DNA of 64,000 nucleotides. It comes from Rhytidiadelphus loreus (Eukaryota; Streptophyta; Bryopsida; Hypnales; Hylocomiaceae). The translations under genes were made by a program, and so were the position numbers. The notes beneath the pieces were generated by a model. That model saw only the letters and a list, made by a program, of their open reading frames with translations. It ran no database searches and was not told where the DNA came from. Position 1 is the stretch's first letter. The number at the start of each line of letters is the position of its first letter. Shown here piece after piece: positions 35,468 to 47,806 of the stretch. The stretch is from contig OX344765.1 in the NCBI GenBank assembly GCA_947034895.1, forward strand, positions 26,975,001 to 27,039,000, written 5' to 3'.

Positions 35468-37760
35468 GTATTGGTTTTCCTTTTTCAAAAGACATAAAAG
35501 TTCTTTTGCATGGAACTATACCGATCTAAAAGGTGTTCCACCTGAAATCTGCGAACACAAAATAGTATTAGAACCTGATGCCAAACCCATCAGGCAAAGG
35601 CAATACAGAATGAATCCAAAATACTCTTTAATGGTCAAAGAAGAAATCGACAAGTTGTTAGCTTGTGGATTTATCTTTGAAGTGCCATATAGTGAGTGGG
35701 TATCACCAATCGTAATAGTTCCTAAAAAGAACGGGAAACTAAGAATTTGCCAAGATTATCGAAAATTGAATAGTGTGACCAAAAAGGATCATTTTCCTTT
35801 ACCATTCACAGACATACTCTTGGATGGTGTAGCAGGGCATGAATGTTATTCGTTCATGGATGGATTTTCAAGATATAATCAAATCCAAATTGCCCAAATG
35901 TATCGTTTATTAACGGCATTTACTACAGATTGGGGAATTTACGCCCATACCAAAATGTCGTTTGGTCTGTGCAATGCACCTGCAACCTTTCAAAGGTTAA
36001 TGACTATAGCTTTCCATATGTATTTACGAAAATTTATGGAAATATTTTTAGACGATTTTTGTGTTTATAGTACAAAAGAAAAACATGCAGAATGCTTAGA
36101 AAAGTGTTTTATTCAATGCGAGAAATACGGTATTTCTATAAATGCCGCCAAATCCCAATTTGTTGTACCTTTCGGCAAATTGGTAGGTCATATTGTTTCC
36201 AAGCAAGGAATTGCAACTGACCCAGATAAAGTTGCGGCAATAGTCCAATTGTCCCAACCTAACACTATTACAGAAGTTAGAGCATTTCTGGGCCATGTAG
36301 GATATTATAGATGATATATCTACAAATATGCCAATATTGCCATCCCTTTGACCGAATTGACTAAAAAGACGGAAACACCTCCCGTTTGGACAGAAACTTG
36401 CACTAAGGCCTTTGAGACCTTAAAAAGCAAACTTATTTCTGCACTAGTCTTAATTCCACCTGATTGGAATAAGAACTTTGAAGTGTATGTTGACGCATCT
36501 AATGTTGCTATAGGCAGTGTGTTAAGCCAAAAAAATGAAAAGGGTCATGATAGACCAATTTACTTTGCAAGCAGACAATTGGCTGCTGCAGAAAATAACT
36601 ACACTGTGACAGAAAGAGAAGCTTTGGGAATGATATTTTCAGTCTAAAAATTTCGACACTACTTATTGGGCTACAAATTTGTCTTTCATGTAGATTACGA
36701 TGCTTTGAAATACATGATAAACAAACCCCAATTAAGTGGAAGAATAGCAAGATGGGTTTTACTACTTCAAGAATTTGATTTTACTATTCAAGTAAGACCA
36801 GGGAAGAGTCATGCTAACGCTGACCACCTTTCCCGAATAAACCAAGAAGTAGGAAGTGAACCCATTAACGATGATTTTCCAGATGCTGCCTTATTCCCAG
36901 TGGAAGTTATTCCTACGGAATACGCAGATATCATCCACTTCCTTGCTACAAAACAATTTTCTTTAGATTACAGTGAAAAACAAAAGAAAAAGTTAGTCTA
37001 TAAGGTAGCACCATATACCTTAATTGCCGGAACTTTGTATAAGAAAGGCAAAGATGAAATTTTAAGACGTTGTATTAATCCAAGTGAGGTGCCTCTTATC
37101 CTACAAGGATGCCACAATGATGTTTGTGGGGGTCACTTTGCTGGATTAGTCACTGCCCAAAAAGCCTTGCAATCCGGCTACTGGTGGCCAACCATGTTTG
37201 CCGATGCGGCAAAATTTGCACAAAAATGTGACCCATGCCAGAGAGTAGGAAAACCTACTCCGACAACCTCCATGCCTCTCACACCTATTTTAGCCCAAAT
37301 TCCTTTTGAGAAATGGGGCATAGATTTTGTGGGATCCATTAATCCACCAAGTCAAGACAGTCGAAAACGGTACATATTAGTTGCAACGGAATATGTAACA
37401 AAATGGGCTGAAGCAATTGCCACCAAAACGGATGATGCAAATACAGTTGCAAAATTCTTATATGAAAATATTATTACAAGATTTGGATGTCCAAAAGAGT
37501 TGGTTAGTGATAGGGGTACCCATTTTCTTAATGACACTATTTCTAGGTTAACAGAAAAATACTTTATCAAACATAGAAAAACTAGTCCCTATCACCCTAG
37601 AGCAAACGGACAAACTGAAAAGACTAACGGAATTCTTTGTAAAATAATTACAAAAACAGTACAAGGTTCAAACACGGACTGGGATGCCAGAGTATTTGAC
37701 GCTTTATGGGCTTTAGGACAGCCTATAAAGTCACCACAAAAAGCCCACCTTTTCAACTAG
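35468..37760 (+). pseudogene. pol: Reverse transcriptase, RNase H and integrase region of pol (with stops)
   Basis: Domains in order: RT (35500-36120) with VPKKNGKLRICQDYRKLN, FGLCNAPATFQRLM and catalytic FLDD near 36045; RNase H (about 36350-36850) with VYVDASNVAIG and YTVTEREAL; integrase (36850-37760) with an H-H-C-C zinc region ending CDPCQRVG. The integrase core then shows catalytic Asp in KWGIDFVG, Asp in VSDRGTHF and Glu in NGQTEKTNG. Two in-frame stops, TGA 36312-36314 and TAA 36645-36647, and a one-base frameshift near 37710 interrupt it. RT before integrase places the element in Ty3/gypsy. The RT substrate-binding stretch after YNQIQIAQ also differs from the family norm. Confidence 0.9.
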
Positions 37761-38167
37761 TCTATGGGCAAGAAGCCATCTTGCCTATAGAACTGGAAGT
37801 TCAATCCTTGCGAATTGTGCTAGAAAATCGATTAGGAGATGAAGAATCTTTACGAGAAAGATATTCTATGTTAGAAAAACTAGATGAAATCCGAAGACAA
37901 GCATTCCTAAATATGCAGGCTATGCAAAATAGGAAAAAATCCTACTACGATAGTAAATTATTGCCAAAGAAATTAGAACCAAATGATTTGGTACTTTTGT
38001 ACGATAGTAGATTCCAAAAATTTCCAGGCAAATTTAAAATGAGATGGTTTGGCCCCTACAAAGTCCTAAATTCCTATCCCAATGGATCACTTGAAATTCA
38101 AGACTTTGCAGGAAACAAACATGAAACCCGCTATAATGGCTATCGTCTTAAACCATATATAACTTGA
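37706..38167 (+). CDS. Integrase C-terminal region of pol, shifted frame
   Basis: The frame overlaps the end of the preceding pol frame and continues its protein: FRTAYK, FQLVYGQEAILPIE, then the GPY/F module WFGPYKVL..GSLEIQD and a tail ending RLKPYIT. The GPY/F module is typical of gypsy integrase C-termini. It is separated from the catalytic core only by the one-base shift near 37710. The stop at 38165-38167 is the natural pol end, 14 bp before the internal purine tract. Confidence 0.85.
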   Translation: MGFRTAYKVTTKSPPFQLVYGQEAILPIELEVQSLRIVLENRLGDEESLRERYSMLEKLDEIRRQAFLNMQAMQNRKKSYYDSKLLPKKLEPNDLVLLYDSRFQKFPGKFKMRWFGPYKVLNSYPNGSLEIQDFAGNKHETRYNGYRLKPYIT

Positions 38168-38180
38168 GGACAAGTTATGG

Positions 38181-38195
38181 TTTAAGTAGGGGGCA
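38181..38195 (+). other. Internal polypurine tract after pol
   Basis: TTTAAGTAGGGGGCAGGCTA follows the pol stop. The core AAGTAGGGGGC is the same as in the tract directly before the 3' LTR (50630-50640). In plant Tat-type elements a tract of this form normally marks plus-strand priming beside the 3' LTR, so here it may be an internal second primer or a former 3' end. Confidence 0.7.
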
Positions 38196-39982
38196 GGCTA
38201 ATACTATAACAATAAAATAAGATAGAATAATTATTAAAAATTTTAAAAATAAAATAAAATAAATTTAATTTAATTTAATTTAAATTTAAATAACTAAGTA
38301 ATGCTTTAAAAGAACACAATTGCATTTATAGCCCAAAAGTTAAGTCCAGATGTGTTAGATCGAATCATGTGTTGTAACATATAAGTTGATGGTATACTAA
38401 TTTTCCAATCTACTTTTGCATTCATCAGGATTATTGCATCATTTCTCATGCATGTGAGATAGAGATAGAGTGAGCATTCCAATTGCTGAGGTGACAGAAG
38501 CCATTCTAGTCATCTAGAGCATTCAGGTATAGTTCATTTCAAAAGTAATAGACTTTTTCTAGTCTTATTATACTAAATATTCTCCTATCACTGTTGTCAT
38601 ATTAAGTTGTAAAAGATAAACAAAATTCCAGAAAGAATTAAAGGATTAAGTGTTAAAAATAATCTCTAAGTGAGTTTTTAAATAAAAATAAGAGAGAATA
38701 TAATAAGCTTTGAGAGAAATCTTCAACCAATTGTCAAAAACATTTGCTGAGAGAAAAGAAAGAACTAATTGCCACAAACTTAAGTCTAAGAGTGAAATCC
38801 TATAAGCATGAAAGAACATGATAATAATCCGAGAGACATGTTATTGAAAATAATCAAGTCCACTTGTCTTGTCAATTGCCAAGTGAAAAGCAAAGATAAT
38901 TGTTTTAGATTTGATGGTTCAAAAGTCTAATCTTGTGAGCATGAGACTATGAGAGAACATGACAAAATTGAGTGTATTTCTATTCTCAATGACTGTAAAA
39001 GAAAAACAATGCCAAGAGTGTAAGGAAAAGAAACTATAACTCAAAAGTGTTCATTATAAGTACTGAGACTAACTAAGTGAATGAGAGAATGAATAAATAA
39101 ACTTATTAAGAGAAAATGAGAGTTAAAGCAAGGTGACTTTTGAGAAAAAAAACTCCCTTGTAGAAAATAGAATGATTTAAATCTCTTCTCTCTAAGTGTC
39201 TATTCTTGAAAAACATGATAAATAATAACTTCTCTAAATCTATGTATTAGTCTATGTATTACAGTATTACACAGTGAGTTAAAACTCTAGATTATGTCGA
39301 TATTTATAGTTCCATAAATCTCTATGTCTTAAACAACTTTCCGAGAAAGGTGTCTACCGTTGAATTGATTATTGAGGCGTGAAGTAAAACAAAGCCCAGT
39401 AATCAGGTAAGATTGCAGATATAGACATAAATTGGAAGTGTAATAAACATGTTTGTTGAGAGTATTGAGGGAACAATGAGAAATTGAATAATCTTGTTGT
39501 GAGTAGTGAGAATTGACTATATGTAAGATAAAGGAATAAAACACATTGAGAGAAAATGCGCGAAAAGAGAAAATGAGCGTGATGGCAAGTGTGAGTGTTT
39601 GCCAGTTCATTCATTAGTGAGGAATTGAAGCACCAAAGGAAGAAGGAAAAGAAAGATAGCAGATTTGGGAGAAAACAAAAACTTAAGATTATGTCTAATC
39701 AAAGTCAAGTCTCCAAGTCAAAGTCATGGAATCATATTTTATTTATTCTTTGAGTCAATTTTTTTTCCCATTTAGGTCATGTAAATAAAAAGAACAACTA
39801 GGTAGTTCCTACTCCTAAACCTATGAAAAAGAGTTGTGCTTAAACCAATTAGGTTTGCAAGTTGAAAGAACAACTAGATCCTTTTCCTATATTCAAAATT
39901 CTGTAACTAAACCTTTTAGGTCTTAGTTATGTGTTGTGTCTAACAGTTAATCATTGTTCAGATCATTGAGCAGACATACCTC
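38196..39982 (+). other. Retrotransposon spacer between pol and the extra ORF
   Basis: About 1.8 kb, very rich in A (AAATAAAATAAA runs near 38210-38290) with many GAGAGAA and AAGTCTA words on the plus strand. No ORF of note. The strong purine bias on one strand continues to about 39650. Confidence 0.5.
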
Positions 39983-42621
39983 ATGGGAAAGAAGAAGCAA
40001 TTGAAGATCTTGCCAGTACCATTGCCTGAGTTCCCAGATGCATTAGTAGAAAACTTTGATGAAAGTCGAATCTTATCACTAAGGAAGGCAGGGATATGGG
40101 AGTACCTTTTTTCATATGGCCACCTCCAGACATGCAACTGGTAAATGATTTCATTGTTACCAGTGAATTTGGCAAGAGGACGGAGATTGTTCTAAGAGGA
40201 AAGACAATTAAGATAACTTCAAGAAGACTGGCAGAAATCATGAAGATACCTTGTAAAGGAGATAAAGGTGTCTTATTCACCCATCTCACGATTGAAGAGA
40301 AGACTGAGATTTTCCAAGATAATCTGGAGAAAGCCAAAGTCACAGATGGATGGGACTTGTGCCAGATCCCAGATAAGGCACTATCAGTTTTTATAATCTT
40401 CATTAATCAACATTTCTTCTGGGCTCCTCAATTCATGATTGGTAAAGATAAAGTCTTACATATTGGATTGAAGGCATGGAAGGGAGGCAGAATTGATTGG
40501 CCCTATTTGGCTTGTGAATATATGCTAGAAGAGATAGCAGCCAAGAAAAACCAAAGTTCTATATTTCTGCTATCATCCCATCTTCTAGCAGCATTCTGCC
40601 AATATAGTCTTAATTATTTGGGGAAGGAGCCAATCGTGGAAACATAGACAAGAGAAGAAGTTTCTGTGATAGTCTTGGAAGATAGTGAGGAAAAAGGACC
40701 ATCTTTGTCTGATGCAGTACCTACAGAGACAAATTTTGAGGCAAATGAAGGTACATCGAGTTCTACTGCGGAATTACTACAAGTTATTAAGGAATATAAA
40801 GAAAACCAGCGCCTTATGAGTCTAGAGCTGGATGCTTATAAAACTAAAGAGATTGCATGGAAAGAACAAGTAAGAACTCTGGAAGTTGCAAGAATTAATT
40901 TCCAGGATTTGCATAGAGGGCTGGAGATAGCTTTGGGAGCTAAAAATGAAGACTATCGAGTTTTGAAGTTAGAACATGAAAACCTTCGATGTTTAAGGAA
41001 TAAAATAGAAAATGATTGTCTAGTCATGGAAAGAAGTTTGGAAGAAATGGAAGAAGAAATGAAGGCTCTTAGGTGTCAACTAGAAGAAGTTAAGAGTCAA
41101 CCTCCATCTCATGAGCTAGACACTAGTCTTAAGACAAAGCAGTTGGAGCATACTTTGAGAGAGTTGGTAAGCACCAATGATGACCTGAATCAAGAATTGG
41201 AAGCTACAGTTGACTTGGTATCTGGAGCCCAACAATGCATGTGGCAGCACCAGAGAGACTCTGCACCTACTTTTTCTCTGTACCAAGCTTATGAGTTGCA
41301 GTGCAGCATATGCTTCAATATACTCACACTGGAGAAGGGTCAGAAGTTGTCTGAAGATCAATTTGAAGATGCATGGGAGACAGCAGGCAAGTTCGATAAC
41401 ATGCAAAACCTTCTCTATGAGACGATAGTACGAGGAGATCTCATGTTGACCAATTGGTCAGCTCTTTTCTATCTCATTGCTGACTTAGGCGCTAGAGCTC
41501 TATTATATTATGTAAATTTGGAGAAAGAGCTAAGTCAGAGACGACGGGAAGATCGGTTGGATATACCAAAAAGGAAGGTCCGGATTGCAGACCAACAAAC
41601 CCAAATTGATCCCGATTTCCTAGCAAAGAGAGATATACAAAACAAGTGGAAATTAGAGTTGATTCAATTACGAGATCAAATGAAGAACCAAGGTGATATT
41701 ATTTCTCTATTGGCTGCAGTGACCAATCGTGAAGCTGTTGCTCAAAGAGGTGAGCTAACTACTGGTCATTATCTCTATAACCTCCAAAATGGATATATCA
41801 GAGTATCTAAGACTTTGGATGCTCTTGGACGAGAAATTTTGTCTATCAACAATGTTAAGGAAACTTCTATGTTTGCTTTACCTCCGGCAACCTATCAGCC
41901 TGCATCTTGGATCACCTTAAAGACACCAATTCAAGGTTCACCACTTACTTGTCAATTTCTGGGACAATACTATCATATGTTTGACAATATATCGGTGGAA
42001 AGACCAATACCTTCTTGGAAAGCCCTAGAATGGCTTGTAGAAGATTATAAATTATCCGTTATAGAGGACAAACCATATGATAGAAGATATCAAGACATAT
42101 CAGCAAAATGGCAACAAGAACCACTAATCTCAGTGATATCCAATAACCACTATTGTCCATGTGAGAGGCGACATAAGTGGAATCCTAAAGCGACCCTTGA
42201 TTCTATAGACTATAACTGTCCGAAGATTCCAAGATCTTTTGATAGCCCAAATTCCTGTGCAGCTGCTTATGAAGAATTTCACATACAACATATCACCCAT
42301 ACAGATCCAGTGTGTTTTCGAGCTACAGTATTTTGTGGTTTCTTACGGATGATGTGTAAAGACCATGGTGTAATGATAAATGTCAATAAGTTTGATGTTT
42401 TACGACTAGAATTCCAGATGTAGATAAAGTTACAATACCATAGTACCCGTTGGCAACGGATACTAGAAATTATGGCTATTACCCATTTCTTTTGGGGAGC
42501 CCATTTATGTTTTATAAATGAGTTCTCTAAGACTAGGCATGAACCTATGACAAGATGGTTGGAGTATCAACGCACCCACAATCAAAGACTCTTAGATCGG
42601 GATGATGATGTACGGAAGGCA
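39983..42621 (+). pseudogene. Additional 3' ORF of the retrotransposon: mobile-domain-like N-terminus plus coiled coil (5' part)
   Basis: One frame (from 40096) carries the coding sequence to 42621 and, beyond the nested element, from 50540 to a TGA at 50609-50611: about 865 codons. An ATG at 39983 in another frame (MGKKKQLKILPVPLPEFPD) may be the original start before a one-base shift near 40092. Stops TAG at 40645-40647 and 42421-42423 interrupt it. Residues 1-180 (VLRGKTIKITSRRLAEIMKIP, then a Trp- and Phe-containing helical region) resemble the 'putative plant transposon protein' domain known from plant gypsy elements. Then comes a long Glu/Lys/Leu coiled coil (about 40760-41230), and last a Cys/His-containing C-terminal part with no recognised family. 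It is neither an env-like protein with membrane segments nor a duplicate Gag. Function unknown. Confidence 0.7.
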
Positions 42622-42817
42622 GGGTTGTCATACCGGACGGGTCGGAGTGATCGGACCGGACGGACGGTCCGGACACTCCGGACACCTTTCATTTTTGAAA
42701 TTTTCCAACACTGAAATCAAAGTGCGAACGTTTCCGTCAAGGGTGGGGACATCAACGAAGGGCAGTTTTAGTCTACCGGGGCGCAGACGGCAAGGTGCAA
42801 ACGTCACATCATTCTTA

Positions 42818-43000
42818 CACGTCCCCGCCCGGCCCCTTCACGTCCCTGCCCGGCCCCTTCGCGTCCATGCCCGTCCCTTTCACGTCCCCGCTCGGCCCCT
42901 TCACGTCCCCGCCGACCCTTTCACGTCCCCGCCCGGCCCTTCGTGTCCCCGCCCGGCCCCTTCACGTCCCCGCCCCGACCTTGTCACGTTCCCGGACGGC
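42818..43000. repeat. G+C-rich minisatellite, nine 20-21-bp units
   Basis: Units of the form CACGTCCCCGCCCGGCCCC-TT start at 42818, 42839, 42860, 42881, 42902, 42922, 42942, 42963 and 42984. G+C is near 75%, in sharp contrast to the surrounding AT-rich DNA. All three forward frames stay open through it only because the unit lacks stops; I do not call a protein. Confidence 0.85.
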
Positions 43001-43685
43001 AGGGCGCGGATGGCATGGAACGGAGGTCCTACACTAAACTTTGGTATGAATTTAGTCATGGGATTCTTCCTTCCCATAGAGGAACGAGAACCAATTAATG
43101 TAGTCAGCCCTTAATTTGAGCATGGGGAATATCTTCAAGTCAATGGCTACATTAAGAGGTCCAACCACTTTTTGAATTCAAAGACAACGTATTGAAGCAT
43201 GTCACTCCCTTCTTGAGGCCGGACTTCAAGTTCTTGCCTTCATCAAGCACTTGAGAAGTAGGACCCATGTAAAGTTGGAAACCAAAAAAAAATTAGAAAA
43301 TGAAATTGAACTTCCAAACAAGAAGTACAAAATTTGTGTGAAAAAATTCCCAAAGGGTTTGGAGTCCTAATGAAAGTCAAGGTACATATTTGTTTAAATT
43401 TGAGTTTAAGGGTTTATATTTTATGCTTCTAAAGAAAAGGTATTTGTGATTTTGGATTCGAAGTTTACAAATCAAACCATTACCAACGTATACTTTTCAA
43501 GCTTTAGGTTTAAGTCTTCGTTTTTTCAATATGAAGCTACAAGCTTTCAGATTTAAATCAAATACAAATTATAATGCTTTTAAATATGTTTGAAGGGTTT
43601 TTTCTGGAAAAAAAGGCTACAAGGATTTAGATCTTGAAGACTTTAACAACAAATTCTTGTCATGGGAAAAATAAAAGGGGTGGGT

Positions 43686-44395
43686 ATTGAAATGAAATAC
43701 TAATTAAGTGATTTTTTAATTCAAGGGCAATGGTTTATTTTGCATATGGGGATAGCAAAGCGGTTTGGGTCTTTGGGAATGAAATGAAGCATTACCCAAA
43801 TTGTTTACAATTTCAAATATTCAATCATTGGACTCCACCCTTTAATTTGTGTAATGGGATCCTAGAACTCTAAACTCTAAAGTCTAAGACTTAGGAGGGG
43901 ATAATATTGAAATGAAATACTAGTTAAGTGATTTTTTAATTCAAGGGCAATGGTTTATTTTGCGTATGGGATAGCAAAGCGGTTTGGGTCTCTAGGAATG
44001 AAATGAAGCATTACCCAAATTGTTTATGATTTCAAATATTCAATCATTCGACTCCACCCTTTAATTTGTGTAATGGGATCCTAGAACTCTAAACTCTAAA
44101 GTCTAGGACTTAGGAGGGGATAATATTGAAATGAAATACTAGTTAAGTGATTTTTTAATTCAAGGGCAATGGTTTATTTTGCGTATGAGGATAGCAAAGT
44201 GGTTTGGGTCTTTGGGAATGAAAAGAAACATTACTCAAATTGTTTACAATTTCAAATATTCAATCATTGGACTCCACCCTTTAATTTGTGTAATGGGATC
44301 CTAGAACTCTAAACTCTAAAGTCTAGGACTTAGGAGGGGATAATATTGAAATGAAATACTAATTAAGTGATTTTTTAATTCATGGTCAACGGTTT
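43686..44395 (+). repeat. 220-bp tandem repeat, three full copies plus a part
   Basis: ATTGAAATGAAATACTARTTAAG starts units at 43686, 43906, 44125 and 44345 (periods 220, 219, 220). Units share GGGCAATGGTTTATTTTG, AGCAAAG.GGTTTGGGTC, CAATCATT.GACTCCACCC and the end CTTAGGAGGGGATAAT, with few substitutions, so the array is recent. Non-coding. Confidence 0.9.
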
Positions 44396-44537
44396 ATTTA
44401 ATTATTTTGGGCATGGAATCTTCAAACCCTTGGAGGGAGTTCAAATTTGGCTTGGAGGGAGTTCAAAATTGGCTTGGAGAGAGTTCAAAATTGACTTGGA
44501 GGGAGTTGAAGACTTGCTTTAAAATTGGAATTTTGAG

Positions 44538-44640
44538 TGGATGTCCGCGCCCGGATGTCCACGCCTAGGCGTCCCCGCCCTGTCGGGACGTCCGTGCCCT
44601 GGCATCCACGCCCCTGTCCACACGTTCGCGCCCTGACCCT
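44538..44640. repeat. Second G+C-rich tract of the nested element
   Basis: A diverged version of the minisatellite: repeated GTCC-CGCCC words (for example GTCCGCGCCCGGATGTCCACGCC), spacing irregular at 15-22 bp. It sits just before the second copy of the direct repeat at about 44718. Confidence 0.6.
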
Positions 44641-44870
44641 TGGAGGAAAAAATATGCAAGAATTCCGTCCACCAACGATGGGGGGGGAGTGAAATTGACC
44701 TTCAAATTTGAAATTGGCATGGGATTCTTCCTTCCCATGGAGAGAGGGAAAGTGGGAAACCAATTAATGTAGTAAGCCATTAATTTGAGCCCGGGGAATA
44801 TTTTGAAGTCAATGGTTGTATTAAGAGATCCAACCACTTTTTGAGTTGAAAGACAATTCATGGAAGAATG

Positions 44871-47806
44871 TGTCTCCTTTCATGTGTCGCCCTTGTCCTT
44901 CTTCGCTTCTCCAAGGACTTGAGAAATAGTCCCCACATCCAAAAAATGAGATTTCTAGAAAATTAAAACTAACTTGCACACTTTCAAGAAAACAAATATA
45001 ATTAGATGCTAGAAGTTTGAATTCGTAACGGAAAATAAGGTACACATTTTTTAAAATTCAAGTTGAAGACTTAAAGGATGAATTTTAGAGTTCTCCAAAT
45101 AGAAACTAAAACGGTTTGGAGTTCCCTAAAAAAATGAAACACAAGTTATATTTTGTAGAGTTCTAATACTTCTCAATTATTTTTTATAATTGAATCTACA
45201 AGGGTTTTGAATTCACATCATTAATGTATTACAATGTATTCAAATGTAGTTTAAGGGTTATTTTTGAAAATAGAGGCTACAAGGATTTGGAAAGGAAACA
45301 AAGTTTTGAAACTCGGGGGGATCACTCCTTGTAATTTAAAGTATACACATGAGTTAAGAGGGTATTTTATGTGGGGCTATTTACCTTAATTATTGCATTT
45401 AAGATGACCGTATTTTTACATAAAAAGCTAAAAAGGGCATATTTCCAATACCTTATAGTTTTTATAAATTCATTCATGCAAGTTTTTAAATGGATCTATC
45501 TTACATATAAAATATAAATGTCCAATTTTCTCCCACCCCCACCCTTCTTCACAAATTTTCTCTTCCATCTACTACAACTATGTATGGGGTAGACATTCTG
45601 AAATTAACAATAATCAATTGAATTCAAGTGGCAATTTTTAACCCATAAAGGCCAATTGTCCATTGAATGAACAATTGAAACTTTGGGTAGTTCCCTATGA
45701 AGTCAATTTTGGTCAAATGTTCATAAAATTTTGACACAAGATGTGAACATGTATCTTCTTAGTGGAAATATAATTTCTTTCTGCCCTAAATTTTTTTGGT
45801 AGCCCTTGCAATTTGAGCATCTTTGGGGCGTCTTTTGCAAAAAATCTCATCAACTATTGAAATTTGGCATTTACGTTGCTAATTAAATATGGCATACAAT
45901 TATAAAAAATAATTTAGTTCTCAAATTACATTCTCAAAGGAGTCAAACTTTATTAGCTATGTTAGGGTGACTTCAAGAAAAATAACCTTTTCTTCTAACC
46001 TCAAGCCCTATTATCTTGCAATATGTGAAGTCAAAGTTTTTGAAAATTTTCCCAAATATTCTAAATATTTGTCTCTAATTTTTAACCATTTGGATTCCAA
46101 ATTAAAAAATATCTCTTTGCACAAGAAATCATCAAAAAAAGACTAGTGTATTGCCAATGCATTTAACCTCTTTGCATTGCAAGTTGATTCAGATTTTTTA
46201 TGAGTGAATCCAACATCATATATTTATGAATTGTCAAAATCCTCATTTTTGTGTCGACCAAATATTTTACTCTAAGAGGGCTTGAAGTTTGTTGATCCTA
46301 GTTTGCAAGAATGAAAATAAAGATTTTTTTTCTCACTTCAAATATTATAATCTTTCAATCCACATGGTCAAATGGGCTGAAATTGTTTCTACACGTTGTT
46401 GTAACTACATAATACACTTTTATACAATTGGATTTTTTTCAAATAATTTTTTATTTTAGACAATGCATCAAAATTAGCAATTTTGGATTCTTCCTCTTCC
46501 AAAACACCCTCTAGTCTTTAGGGGTTAATAACATTGAACACTTTAGAATTCCTAATGAAACTATTCCATGAAAATCTCATTCAATATGAGTGTGATTAAC
46601 ACATAAGGTAGCAACACCCATAATTGTCAAATTAAGCAATTCAACATAGTTGGAGGCACTTTTTTCTAGAAAAAATATTTTTTTAGTATTAGCAACTGAA
46701 AATCATGAATTTTTTAAAAAAGAATTATAATTTTTGGATAAGGCATCTAATTTCTGTGAATTTTCAAAGTAGAACTCACTAAGGCACCCTAAACCACACT
46801 CTACTAAAGTTGCCTTGATTGTAGTTCCAAAATCTAAAAAAATCAGAGCCTACCAACCACAATTAAGAATTGGCACGGTTTCAAAGTACATTTGGAGACA
46901 CTTTAAGGGAACTCTACTATCGAAGTATGGGTACACTTAATGGTTATGGGCGTTGCTACCTTATGGCTTCAAAGGTTAGAGTTAAGTGAACTATTAATTC
47001 TATCTTCATATTGTACAATTTTCAGTTTGTTGAACCTACTAAGGTAAATCTTCCTATTCATACAATGTGACAATTTTTCCACTTTTAGTTGATGTCTTAC
47101 ATTTACATTTAGTTTGTTTTTATATAACACTACAAGTACCATGGTACAATTTTAGTGGACCGCCTTTCATCATAGATTTTCTTGAATATGTTCATTTTAT
47201 CACCCATATGAAATCATCATATTATGAAAAATTTGCATGACTTCTATTTGTCAAGCTAACTTATTAATAAAAATTCCTATTATATGATGTTTTTACATAC
47301 CCTAATTTATATATATTAGAGTGTGTAACATTTCATGAACCTTATAGTAGCTCTACAAATTATATAAAATTTGCCCCCTTTGAATTAAATGAATCCTATC
47401 TTTTAACTCACATAGTGTTCTAAAAACTGTAAGTGTTCCCTCCGGGAATAGAACTCTTGAGCACTAATTTTAATTTATATACCTCATCATTCTCATGTGC
47501 GTTGTTGTACATCCTAGTGATCCTACCACAGTACCACCTCATATGCATATAAATATATAATGAACTCCCATTTCTACTCTCAAATGCAAAACATGATGAT
47601 ACATTATTGCTTAGATACATGATGATATAATGACACATTTTTGCTTAGAAAAGCATCAAGCATGTGTATTTCACAGTTGCTACAAATTTCATACATAAAG
47701 ATACGGACATATGGTGAAAATCTTGTAATATGCAATTTGGTCTTTCTTCCATCATGACAATTGTATGACTTTTGTGAATTTATGAATGTGTAGTAAACAA
47801 AGTAGC
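44871..47806. other. AT-rich interior of the nested element
   Basis: No recognised coding content. A block at 46350-46430 (AATCTTTCAATCCACATGG, then CTGAAATTGTTTCTACACG) recurs in diverged form at 50262-50330 on the far side of the solo LTR, so the element has internal degenerate repeats. Confidence 0.4.

Larger units (their letters stand above)
43058..44870 (+). repeat. Two-copy direct repeat (about 150 bp, 1.66 kb apart) next to G+C-rich tracts
   Basis: CATGGGATTCTTCCTTCCCAT at about 43058 and 44718 starts two diverged copies that continue through AACCAATTAATGTAGT, AATTTGAGC and AGAGRTCCAACCACTTTTTGA. A G+C-rich tract (42818-43000 and 44538-44640) precedes each copy, so one composite module was probably duplicated, with the 220-bp array lying between. 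Confidence 0.7.

Noticed and set aside
30791..42423. The in-frame stops could be removed by U-to-C RNA editing
   Set aside because: Such editing is known from organelles of some early land plants, not nuclear transposons. Silenced-copy decay explains the pattern more simply.
42602..43114. 170-codon ORF over the minisatellite
   Set aside because: The frame stays open because the 21-bp unit lacks stops; all three forward frames behave similarly and the peptide is a simple Pro/Arg repeat.
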